From positions 1-16,267 of the forward strand of contig QQUD01000600.1 of assembly GCA_008501785.1 (NCBI GenBank): a DNA stretch of 16,267 nt, in the 5' to 3' direction. The notes below the pieces were generated by a model. The model was not told the origin of the DNA. It searched no databases and saw only the letters and a list, made by a program, of their open reading frames with translations. Positions within the stretch are counted from its first letter, which is position 1; each line of letters starts with the position of its first letter. The stretch comes from Chloroflexota bacterium. GTDB lineage: Bacteria; Chloroflexota; Anaerolineae; Promineifilales; Promineifilaceae. Below, one piece after another: positions 6,631-13,472 of this stretch. The position numbers were made by a program, and so were the translations under genes.

Positions 6631-8618
6631 TCCCCCATCACCAAAATCCCCTCATCCTCTGTCTCGTTACCATCGTCAATCTGCCGACGGAACTGGCTCA
6701 TATACAAATCGTAATAGAATCCCTTCGCTTCCAGCAGCGATTGGTGCGTGCCTTGTTCGATAAGTTTGCCTTGATCCAGCACCAAAACCTGATCCGCGTT
6801 GCGAATTGTGCTCAGGCGGTGGGCAATCACAAAGCTGGTGCGACCCGCTAGCAGTTCGTCGAGTGCTGTTTGGATTTGGCGCTCGGTGCGAGTGTCTACG
6901 CTGCTGGTTGCCTCATCCAAAATGAGGATGCGCGGATCGGCCAGTGCTACCCGCGCAATGGAGAGCAGCTGTCGCTGACCCTGACTTAAGCCAGAGCCAC
7001 GTTCACCCAGCACCGTTTCGTACCCTTCTGGCAGCTTTTCGATAAAGTCGTGGGCGCGAGCCAGTTTGGCGGCGGCCATCACTTCATCGTCGGTGGCGTC
7101 AGGACGGCCGTATCGAATATTGTTGAGCACCGTATCGCTAAACAAAAACGTGTCTTGCAGCACAATGCCCATTTGCTGGCGCAAGCTGGCGCGGGTCACG
7201 TCGCGCACGTCGTGGTTGTCGATGAGAACACGGCCGTCTTTCACATCCCAAAAGCGAGGTAGTAGATTGATGATCGTGGTTTTGCCTGCACCGGTAGGTC
7301 CCACAATGGCCACGGTTTCACCCGGTTTGGCGTTAATAGTCACGCCACGCAGTACCGGTTCACCTGGATTGTATTCAGCAAATACATTTTCCAGTGCCAC
7401 ATTCCCCTGAATTTGAGGCATTTCGATTGCATTTGGCTTATCTGTGATCTCTGGATTTTCATCAAGTAGCCCAAAAATCCGTTCGGCACCGGCGATACCA
7501 CTTTGGATGTTGGTCCACAGCACCGAAATTTGCTGCACGGGTCGGTTAAACTGCTGTGTGTAGGCAATGAATGTGACAATCAATCCCACCGAAATAGACG
7601 TGCCAAACAAGTCTGTGCTGCTCAGCAGCAAAAACCCACCCACGCCAGACACAATTGCCAGGCTGATATAGCTGAATGCTTCCAAGGTGGGGGCCAATGC
7701 GCTGGTAAATGCCTGTGCTCGAATGTTGGCGTCTCGATTGGCGGCATTACTGGCGCGGAATTGTTCGATGTTTTCATCTTCACGGTTGAATGCCTGCACT
7801 TCGCGCACGGCCGAAATACTCTCTTGCAAATCGGCATTCACGGAGCCGATCTCCTGCCGCGCCACGCGAAAGGCGCGGCGGGCTTGAGTGGAGAACCAGC
7901 GGGTAGCCATGAACATGAGTGGCAGCGTTACCAAACTGATTAGCGCAAACGGCACGCTTTTGCTAAACATGGTGTAGATAATCCAAACGATGAGCAGCAC
8001 GCCCTGTACAACCTGAATCAGTCCAAAACCAATCACTTGTTGTAAGGTGTCGGTGTCGTTGGTGAGGCGGCTCATCACGTCGCCAGCTTCGTGTTTGGTG
8101 AAGTAGCCGAGTGTGAGCCGGTGGATGTGTTGGAAGATGTCTGAGCGCATGTCGCGCAGCACGTGGAAGCCTGCCCAACTCATCATGAAAAATTGGATGC
8201 CGCCCAAAACGGCGTTGCCCACATAAAGTCCCGTGATTAGCAAGATCAACCCGCCAAGGTTGGCGATGGTGTCAGCAGCGCTGGCATTAACGTCGGGTGT
8301 GGTGTACCAGCAGTTGCTAAATGCGCTGCCTTGTGGCGCACTGTCACCCAACTGGGATGGATCGAGAGCTGCGCCATCCCCAAATGCACCGCCGACGCTT
8401 GATTGTGTGGAAAATGGTCCCAGGTAGCAATCAACGGCTTGCCCGGTTAAATCGGGGATGAGTACTTGCATGTAGGTGCCTGCGATAACGAAAACGGCCG
8501 TTATCAACAACACCAACCAATATTTCTTAAAATAAGCCCACAAGCGTCGCATGGTATTGCCCACGCTCGTTGCTTTTCGTTCTTCAGTTCCTAGTAAAAA
8601 TTCTTGTCTACCAAGCAT
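6627..8618 (-). CDS. ABC exporter half-transporter with consensus catalytic residues (heterodimer subunit)
   Basis: A 663-aa type IV (MsbA/BmrA-like) exporter with fused membrane and ATPase domains. Helices start near residues 33-55 and continue at 118-150, 196-240 and 310-360; the ATPase domain spans about 405-640. Visible motifs are Walker A GPTGAGKTT (440-448), Q-loop Q488 in VLQDTFLF, signature LSQGQ (544-548, not the usual LSGGQ), Walker B ILILDEATSSVD (564-575, catalytic E569 present) and switch His600 in IAHRLST. It pairs with the next gene upstream like TM288 with TM287 or BmrC with BmrD. An unusually long outer loop (about 56-115, with Cys64 and Cys103) follows the first helix. GGAG seven bases upstream supports the ATG at 8618. 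It is third in the marR-ABC-ABC unit. The substrate is unknown; drug or lipid export is inference. Confidence 0.92.
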   Translation of the reverse strand: MLGRQEFLLGTEERKATSVGNTMRRLWAYFKKYWLVLLITAVFVIAGTYMQVLIPDLTGQAVDCYLGPFSTQSSVGGAFGDGAALDPSQLGDSAPQGSAFSNCWYTTPDVNASAADTIANLGGLILLITGLYVGNAVLGGIQFFMMSWAGFHVLRDMRSDIFQHIHRLTLGYFTKHEAGDVMSRLTNDTDTLQQVIGFGLIQVVQGVLLIVWIIYTMFSKSVPFALISLVTLPLMFMATRWFSTQARRAFRVARQEIGSVNADLQESISAVREVQAFNREDENIEQFRASNAANRDANIRAQAFTSALAPTLEAFSYISLAIVSGVGGFLLLSSTDLFGTSISVGLIVTFIAYTQQFNRPVQQISVLWTNIQSGIAGAERIFGLLDENPEITDKPNAIEMPQIQGNVALENVFAEYNPGEPVLRGVTINAKPGETVAIVGPTGAGKTTIINLLPRFWDVKDGRVLIDNHDVRDVTRASLRQQMGIVLQDTFLFSDTVLNNIRYGRPDATDDEVMAAAKLARAHDFIEKLPEGYETVLGERGSGLSQGQRQLLSIARVALADPRILILDEATSSVDTRTERQIQTALDELLAGRTSFVIAHRLSTIRNADQVLVLDQGKLIEQGTHQSLLEAKGFYYDLYMSQFRRQIDDGNETEDEGILVMGD

Positions 8619-8635
8619 AACTTTCTCCGGAAATT

Positions 8636-8709
8636 GCTTGTCAGCTTGTCAGCAATTAAGCCTGTCAGCCAGAAGCTGAAATGCTGAATTGCTGAAGTGC
8701 TGAAATGCT
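8636..8709. repeat. Array of 8-bp units filling the spacer between the two ABC genes
   Basis: The spacer reads as consecutive octamers starting with GC: GCTTGTCA twice (8636, 8644), GCAATTAA (8652), GCCTGTCA (8660), GCCAGAA (8668, 7 bp), then GCTGAAAT (8675), GCTGAATT (8683), GCTGAAGT (8691), GCTGAAAT (8699) and a partial GCT. It ends two bases before the stop of the upstream ABC gene and starts 18 bp before the start of the downstream one. Sequence shared with the array at 10625-10687 shows that the two belong to one family. Confidence 0.75.
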
Positions 8710-8711
8710 AT

Positions 8712-10604
8712 TTAAACCTCTACATCATCTGCCAATTGTGAATGGTAAATCTCGGCATAGATGGGGCTATGTTCCATTAGTTCTTCGTGAACGCCTTTAG
8801 CAACGATACGCCCTTTGTCGAGGACCAGGATTTGGTCGGCGTTGAGGACGGTGCTGATGCGTTGGGCAATCACAAAGCTGGTGCGCCCTTCCATTAGTTG
8901 GTCGAGGGCCTTTTGGATTTGGTATTCGGTGTTTAAATCGACGCTGCTGGTGCTGTCGTCCAAAATGAGGATGTTGGGTTTGAGCAGCAGGGCGCGGGCA
9001 ATGGCGACGCGCTGTTTTTGGCCACCGCTGAGCGTTGAGCCACGTTCGCCGACGGGGGTGTCGTATCCTTGTGGGAATGATAGGATGAATTCGTGCGCTG
9101 CTGCGGCTTTGGCCGCGTCGAACACTTCTTCATCAGTGGCATCGGGGCGGCCAAAGGCGATATTGTCGCGGATGGAGCCACTAAACAGCGTGGTTTCTTG
9201 CAGCACGATGCCGATTTTTTGTCGCAAGCTGTCAATCGTTAAATCACGAATATCGTGATCGTCAATCATGATGTTTCCTGTGGAAACGTCGTAGAAGCGG
9301 GGAATGAGGTTGATGATGCTCGATTTACCGCTGCCGGTGGAGCCAAGCAGCGCCACCGTTTGACCTGGTTCGGCGACGAAATCAAGGTCTTGCAACACGG
9401 GGTCGCTGCCTTCAAAGTAGCGGAAGGAGACGTTTTGGAAGATGATACGGCCGTTTACATCCCCCAACTCAACTGCCCCTGGTCTATCTTCCACATCATT
9501 CTTCGTATCCAAAATTTCAAAAATACGACCCGCGCTGGCGGCGGCTTGTGCCATCAGCGAAATGATGAAGCCGAGTTGTCCCATTGGGATAAACACGAGT
9601 ACCAGGTACAGGCTAAACTTTTGCCACTCACCCAGCGTGAGCGTGCCGTCAATGATTTGTGCGCCGCCGAAGTACAAAACGGCCGCTTGTCCCAAATTCG
9701 CTACCAGAAAGATGAACGGGAACAAAAATGAGAAGGTGCGGCTAATTTTTATGCGCTGCGCGACTAGGTGGTCGATGCTGTCGCCAAATCGCACCTGTTC
9801 GCGGGGTTCGCTGTTGAATGACTTGACCACTTTCAAGCCAGCCATGTTTTCCTGCAAAATGTTGTTGACGCGTGAGAGACGCTGCTGCACTTCTTTAAAA
9901 AGTGGCTGCACAACCGCGCCAAAAATCATGAATACGACCAGTGCGATTGGCAAAATTGGCAGCACAACCAGCGTCAGACGAAAGTTGGTAGCAAACAAAA
10001 TGATGATTGCGCCGGTAAGCAAAATCAGTGATTGTAGGGCCATCAGCAGCCCTTGCCCTAAAAATAATCGCAGCCGTTCCACATCGTCGGTAGCCCGAAT
10101 CATGAGCTGTCCAGTGCGGTTTTTGTCGTGGTAGCTGAAGCTGAGCCGTTGAATTTTGGCAAATAAGTCGTTGCGCAGTTCAAAGGCAATGTTTTGGGAG
10201 AGCGTTTGGGATAGGTAGGTTTGGGCAAAGGTGAACAGCCCACGCGCTATCGCAAATAGGACAATAATTAGGCCAGCGGTGAGAATAGCGCGGGGGGCAT
10301 TGTCTAAATCTACCTGCATACCAGTCAGGTCTAACGCCAGCCGTTCGGCCGCTATCGTTTGAATGCTTTCGGGTAGATCAAGAATTGCCTTGCTGGTGGC
10401 GTTGGTGATAATGGTGTCAATGATTTGCTGGATGAGCTGGGGGACGGCCAGTTGGGCGGCTGTGGCAATGAACAGCGCCACGGTGGCTGTGATAGTTAAA
10501 CGTGGATAACGCGTCACGTATTGGATGGCTCGCCCGAGTGATGGATTTCTAGGTTTACCTCGTTGACGACGGCGTCGACGGGGTGGGTTGCTTGCTGCTT
10601 GCAT
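8712..10604 (-). CDS. ABC exporter half-transporter with degenerate ATP site (heterodimer subunit)
   Basis: A 630-aa fused membrane/ATPase exporter subunit, counting from the ATG at 10604. That start has AAAGGAGAA (plus-strand 10611-10619) well spaced upstream. An in-frame ATG at 10637 would translate part of a repeat and is rejected. The N-terminus is very basic (PPRRRRRQRGKPRNP). Motifs are Walker A GSTGSGKSS (421-429), a canonical LSGGQ (525-529), Walker B ILILDDSTSSVD with Asp550 where the catalytic Glu should be, and AQRIST with Gln581 replacing the switch His. This is the TM287/BmrD-like partner: its own ATP site is degenerate, while its LSGGQ completes the consensus site of the 6627-8618 subunit. 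Second gene of the MarR-headed unit. One ACGGCCGT (9447-9454) encodes Asn-Gly-Arg. Confidence 0.92.
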   Translation of the reverse strand: MQAASNPPRRRRRQRGKPRNPSLGRAIQYVTRYPRLTITATVALFIATAAQLAVPQLIQQIIDTIITNATSKAILDLPESIQTIAAERLALDLTGMQVDLDNAPRAILTAGLIIVLFAIARGLFTFAQTYLSQTLSQNIAFELRNDLFAKIQRLSFSYHDKNRTGQLMIRATDDVERLRLFLGQGLLMALQSLILLTGAIIILFATNFRLTLVVLPILPIALVVFMIFGAVVQPLFKEVQQRLSRVNNILQENMAGLKVVKSFNSEPREQVRFGDSIDHLVAQRIKISRTFSFLFPFIFLVANLGQAAVLYFGGAQIIDGTLTLGEWQKFSLYLVLVFIPMGQLGFIISLMAQAAASAGRIFEILDTKNDVEDRPGAVELGDVNGRIIFQNVSFRYFEGSDPVLQDLDFVAEPGQTVALLGSTGSGKSSIINLIPRFYDVSTGNIMIDDHDIRDLTIDSLRQKIGIVLQETTLFSGSIRDNIAFGRPDATDEEVFDAAKAAAAHEFILSFPQGYDTPVGERGSTLSGGQKQRVAIARALLLKPNILILDDSTSSVDLNTEYQIQKALDQLMEGRTSFVIAQRISTVLNADQILVLDKGRIVAKGVHEELMEHSPIYAEIYHSQLADDVEV

Positions 10605-10624
10605 AGCAGATTCTCCTTTGGTAT

Positions 10625-10687
10625 AGCATTTCGGCATTTCAGCATTTCAGCTAGTCAGCTAGGAAAGGGCTGAATTGCTGAAATGCT
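10625..10687. repeat. Octamer repeat folded as an inverted repeat, upstream of the first ABC gene
   Basis: The left arm is made of AGCATTTC, GGCATTTC, AGCATTTC and AGC (10625-10651); the right arm is GCTGAATT, GCTGAAAT and GCT (10669-10687). GGCATTTCAGCATTTCAGC (10633-10651) pairs with 10669-10687 at 17 of 19 positions plus one G-U, across a 17-nt loop. The right arm carries the same units as the array at 8636-8709. It overlaps the last base of the stop codon of the MarR-type gene. A strong hairpin here could lower or stabilise expression of the ABC genes relative to the regulator. Confidence 0.7.
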
Positions 10688-11232
10688 TACGTGTTAGTTT
10701 CTTTGGCGCAGTTACGGCCGTTTTCGATTTGATTGCTGAGTCTGTTTAGGTAGCTGCTAAATTGTTTGCGCTCGTCTTCGTTGAGCACTGTAAAGCAGTG
10801 ACTCACGTTATGCATATGATGTCCCGCATAACGGGTGACAAGGTCGGTCCCTGCCGATGTTAATGAAATTTTGAATTTGCGCCGGTCGTTGGTGTCGAGC
10901 TTTCTTTGAATCAGGTCTTTGTCTTCTAAACTACGAATGAGTGAGCTGATTGTGTTGCGACTGACACCTAAATGGTCGCTGATTTCGGATGGGTTGAGCA
11001 CATCTTCGTCGAATACATTTTTTGAAAAAAGCAGATGTGTGAGGATTCGATATTGGGCCATGGATAAACCTGCGGCTGCTAAACTGTTTTCGCCGATTTG
11101 TTTGATGGCATGTGTCACCATGTGCATTTCGTTCATCAGTCGAAATGCATCTGCATCGACATCAAGCCCCAGTGATTCAACAAATTTTAGCCAATATTTA
11201 CGCCTTTCATGACGACTTTTAGGTTTGTTCAT
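10687..11232 (-). CDS. MarR-family transcriptional regulator, first gene of the ABC operon
   Basis: A 181-aa winged-helix protein, slightly longer than the usual 140-160 aa because of a basic N-terminal extension (MNKPKSRHERRKYWLKF). The MarR fold is visible as a dimerisation helix (FRLMNEMHMVTHAIKQIGE), LSMAQYRILTHLL, a recognition region LNPSEISDHLGVSRNTISSL and RSLEDKDLI, the wing QRKLDTNDRRKFKISLT (the DxRxxxxxLT signature) and a C-terminal helix. It lies 82 bp before the first ABC gene on the same strand. MarR proteins commonly repress their own operon and release DNA on binding a small phenolic or lipophilic ligand, so it likely controls the exporter. The start at 11232 has only a weak Shine-Dalgarno (GATGGTG). 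One ACGGCCGT copy encodes Asn-Gly-Arg near the C-terminus. Confidence 0.9.
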   Translation of the reverse strand: MNKPKSRHERRKYWLKFVESLGLDVDADAFRLMNEMHMVTHAIKQIGENSLAAAGLSMAQYRILTHLLFSKNVFDEDVLNPSEISDHLGVSRNTISSLIRSLEDKDLIQRKLDTNDRRKFKISLTSAGTDLVTRYAGHHMHNVSHCFTVLNEDERKQFSSYLNRLSNQIENGRNCAKETNT

Positions 11233-11260
11233 AAGATTTCACCATCTTTTTAGTACTGTG

Positions 11261-11278
11261 CGGAATTATACGATGCCG
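11261..11278. promoter_or_regulatory. Candidate MarR operator overlapping the -10 box
   Basis: The 18-bp sequence CGGAATTATACGATGCCG is an imperfect palindrome (arms CGGxAT and ATxCCG, 12 of 18 positions symmetrical) that covers the -10 hexamer. Binding there would block RNA polymerase, the usual arrangement for MarR autorepression. Support is symmetry and position only. Confidence 0.35.
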
Positions 11279-11292
11279 AACTATCCTGTCAA
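11265..11292 (-). promoter_or_regulatory. Consensus sigma-70 promoter of the MarR-ABC operon
   Basis: On the minus strand TTGACA (11292-11287) is followed after 16 bp by TATAAT (11270-11265). Both hexamers match the consensus exactly. Transcription would start near 11258, leaving a leader of about 25 nt before the ATG at 11232. Confidence 0.8.
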
Positions 11293-11376
11293 GAACCATT
11301 TATCCTACAGTCATAAATCATGGAAATAAAATATTTAGACGTACCTAAAAATAATAATGAATATAATGAGTTTGTC

Positions 11377-11409
11377 AACCTCCCGGAGGTGCAACACCTC
11401 CGGGAGGTT
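11377..11409. terminator. 15-bp perfect hairpin after the M23 lipoprotein gene
   Basis: AACCTCCCGGAGGTG (11377-11391) and CACCTCCGGGAGGTT (11395-11409) pair completely around a 3-nt loop. The element begins 8 bp beyond the stop of the leftward lipoprotein gene and lies upstream of the MarR promoter, so it probably ends lipoprotein transcription and insulates the next operon. No U-run follows, so a factor-dependent terminator or a mobile palindromic repeat is possible. Each arm is nearly self-complementary (CCTCC/GGAGG) and contains a Shine-Dalgarno-like core. Confidence 0.55.
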
Positions 11410-11417
11410 AGGCGTTC

Positions 11418-13298
11418 TTAGCTTTCGGGGAGGGTGATGTTGGTAACGGCCGTTTTGCCATCAACTTGCACCAAATGCCCACCACCAATGTTGAGCAGCA
11501 GCCGGTTACTGAAAATTGCTGCCCAATCATCAAAAATGTGCGGGGCGCGTGTGCCGCCAGTGAAGAGGTGGGTCATTGATTGTGCGCTTGAATTGACGGC
11601 GAAAAGAGAGAGTTGGCTGGCATTTTGCAAATTGGTGTGGGTGATCAGGTAAAGCTGGTTGTTGATCTGGCGCAGGCTGTGACTGCTGGTTGAGCGATTG
11701 GTGAGCGAGCGTTCCCAGTTTAGGGTGCCGTCAGGTGTGAAAGTGAGCAGACGGCTGTCGAACAAGTCTGTGTGTGCAATTATCACGCCGCCGTCTGTTA
11801 GTGGAATGATGTCGCTCTGACGTGTAAAGCCTCTGGGCAGCAGGTAAAGTTGCTGGAGTGTTGGTGTCGCTGCGGATGGGTTGAGGCGATAAACGCCTTC
11901 GGTGGCGTAAATCCAGAGGTGGTCGTTGGCAAAGGTTAGTTTGCCGCTGATGGGTGCGAGTTGTAACGGCCGTTCCTCACCCACAACTTGCCACACACCA
12001 CTGTTTTCATTGCCTGACGTGGTGAAATAGAGGGCATCGGGGGTGAGTGTGTGGCTAAACGGCTGTTCCCCCATATTAGCTTGCCAAAGTAAACGGCCGT
12101 TTGCCGAAACCGCAAACAGCTCTTCGCGAATGGCGACGATCAGACCGCCATTCGGCAGTGGCATAAATTCTGGCGTGCCGTTTTCTCCCAGGTCAAGTGT
12201 CCACTGCTGGACTACTTCGTTGTCCGTGTTGTCGTTGTCCGTATTATTACCCTCTGAAAGAGCAAAGGCAGTAATTTGCCCGAGTCGGGTACCAATGAAA
12301 AGCGTAGATGTTTGTTCATGGACGAGCGCGCCATCGACAGCTTCAACATCTAGCACAAGCGGCTGTTCGCTGCCGTCGGTGGCGTTGAGGGCGATTAGCT
12401 GCTTGTTTTCGTAGATAAGGAAGGTGTTGTTGTTGAGTTGGCCGATGGGGTCCGTGCCCGTGTGGGTAAACGGCCGTAACCAGTCCACACCCGGCGATGC
12501 GGCGATGCGCTGCTGCCAAATGGTTTGCGAAGGGGGCAGCCAGCCGCCCAGGGTGGGGTCTTCGAACCAGTAGCCGCCCAACGTTTTGTAGGGTTCGTGC
12601 GTGCGAATTTCGAAGTGTAGGTGTGGCGGCGTGCGCGGTTGGCCAATATTGCCCACCTGTTCGCCGCGCACGACACATTCCCCGGCGTTGAGCACAATGC
12701 TTTCGGGATCGAGGTGGCCGTAAAATGAATAAATTTGGCGGCGATCTGCGAAGGTGTGCTGCACAATGACAACGCCTTTGTCGCGCCCCCAGCCGTTGGG
12801 CTCGGCGTAGGTGACGAGGCCATGCCCGATATTGTAAACGGGGCTGCCTAAATTGGGCGAACCTGCTGGACCACTCCAATCTTCGCCTGCGTGATATTGG
12901 TCGTAGCGTCTCCGGTAAATGCCGAAGTCACTACCACCCCAGCGGGCGGTTGTGCCGTGTGGCGGATCGATGGGGAAGTCGAAGGTATCGACTGCACCGC
13001 AGGGGTAACGGCCGTTTTTCTCAGGTTCTTGCAACTGCGCCGCATACGGGTCGCCGGAGACGGTGATGGGAACGGCCGTTGCGGTGGGAGTAGCAGTTGG
13101 AGTAGGCGTGTTTGTTGGGATGCTGGTAGGTGTGTTTGTGGGCGTATGAGTTGGCGATGGGGTGTTAGTGGGGGAAACGGCCGTGTTTGTGGCCACAGCG
13201 ATGGCTGTGGGTGTGGTGGTTGCTGATGTTTCCGTACATCCGGCAACGAACGCCAGTGCGATGATTGTGAAGAATAATATCTGCTGCCCCAATTTCAT
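11418..13298 (-). CDS. Lipoprotein with M23 (LytM-like) peptidase domain and C-terminal beta-propeller-like region
   Basis: A 626-aa exported lipoprotein. A hydrophobic leader ends in the lipobox AFVAG|C (Cys21), followed by a Pro/Thr-rich linker (about 22-77, TPT repeats). Residues about 95-240 carry the M23 zinc endopeptidase pattern: HAGED (H136, D140), FYGHLD (H195), a GxxVxxGxxVGNIG stretch, and PPHLHFEI with the HxH pair H226/H228. Zinc ligands would be H136, D140 and H228. M23 enzymes cut peptidoglycan cross-bridges. Residues about 285-620 show repeated strands of a PQQ/WD-like beta-propeller (LIALNATDG, LFAVSANGRLLWQANMG, LLTFTPDGTLNWERSL). The combination suggests a cell-surface wall-remodelling enzyme with a binding or scaffold propeller; the role is inferred. 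The Shine-Dalgarno is weak. Seven ACGGCCGT copies, the most of any gene here, are read in three frames. It diverges from the substrate-binding lipoprotein gene. Confidence 0.85.
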   Translation of the reverse strand: MKLGQQILFFTIIALAFVAGCTETSATTTPTAIAVATNTAVSPTNTPSPTHTPTNTPTSIPTNTPTPTATPTATAVPITVSGDPYAAQLQEPEKNGRYPCGAVDTFDFPIDPPHGTTARWGGSDFGIYRRRYDQYHAGEDWSGPAGSPNLGSPVYNIGHGLVTYAEPNGWGRDKGVVIVQHTFADRRQIYSFYGHLDPESIVLNAGECVVRGEQVGNIGQPRTPPHLHFEIRTHEPYKTLGGYWFEDPTLGGWLPPSQTIWQQRIAASPGVDWLRPFTHTGTDPIGQLNNNTFLIYENKQLIALNATDGSEQPLVLDVEAVDGALVHEQTSTLFIGTRLGQITAFALSEGNNTDNDNTDNEVVQQWTLDLGENGTPEFMPLPNGGLIVAIREELFAVSANGRLLWQANMGEQPFSHTLTPDALYFTTSGNENSGVWQVVGEERPLQLAPISGKLTFANDHLWIYATEGVYRLNPSAATPTLQQLYLLPRGFTRQSDIIPLTDGGVIIAHTDLFDSRLLTFTPDGTLNWERSLTNRSTSSHSLRQINNQLYLITHTNLQNASQLSLFAVNSSAQSMTHLFTGGTRAPHIFDDWAAIFSNRLLLNIGGGHLVQVDGKTAVTNITLPES

Positions 13299-13472
13299 AG
13301 CGGTAATTTTAACCTTGTTGGGGCTGGATGCAGCGGAATCTCATTATTGTTTAAACATCTGGCTACTTGATGGGATTATGCGGACGCGGAAAACGCGGTG
13401 GGGGGAAGAAGAGCCTTAATTTACAATTTTTCTTGTTACAATAACAGCATTGTTTTGTGATGGAGGTGCGTG
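13299..13472. promoter_or_regulatory. Divergent promoter region of two lipoprotein genes
   Basis: The 174 bp separate two divergently transcribed lipoprotein genes and must hold both promoters. GGAGG at 13462-13466 is the ribosome binding site for the rightward gene. TACAAT at 13437-13442 is a possible -10 for it, but the TTTACA at 13420-13425 is only 11 bp away, too close for a -35. No clear leftward pair was found. Confidence 0.4.

Noticed and set aside
6627..8618. LSQGQ read as a sequencing error or inactivating mutation
   Set aside because: LSQGQ is a known natural form in the TM288-like half of heterodimeric exporters, and the partner carries the complementary changes.
8636..8709. CRISPR-like array
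   Set aside because: Units are 8 bp with no spacers; no cas genes are present.
9442..10134. 230-codon open frame on the plus strand
   Set aside because: It is antisense to the conserved ABC membrane domain, with Arg/Ser-rich composition typical of a shadow frame.
10605..10637. Upstream in-frame ATG at 10637 that would lengthen the ABC subunit by 11 residues
   Set aside because: It has no ribosome binding site, and its codons lie in the octamer inverted repeat; AAAGGAGAA before 10604 fits far better.
12343..12879. 178-codon open frame on the minus strand overlapping the M23 gene
   Set aside because: It is a frame shadow of the M23/lipoprotein gene, Arg/Pro-rich and without any recognisable domain or start signal.
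13470..13472. GTG start for the substrate-binding lipoprotein
   Set aside because: It is only 3 bp after GGAGG; the adjacent ATG at 13473 has normal spacing.
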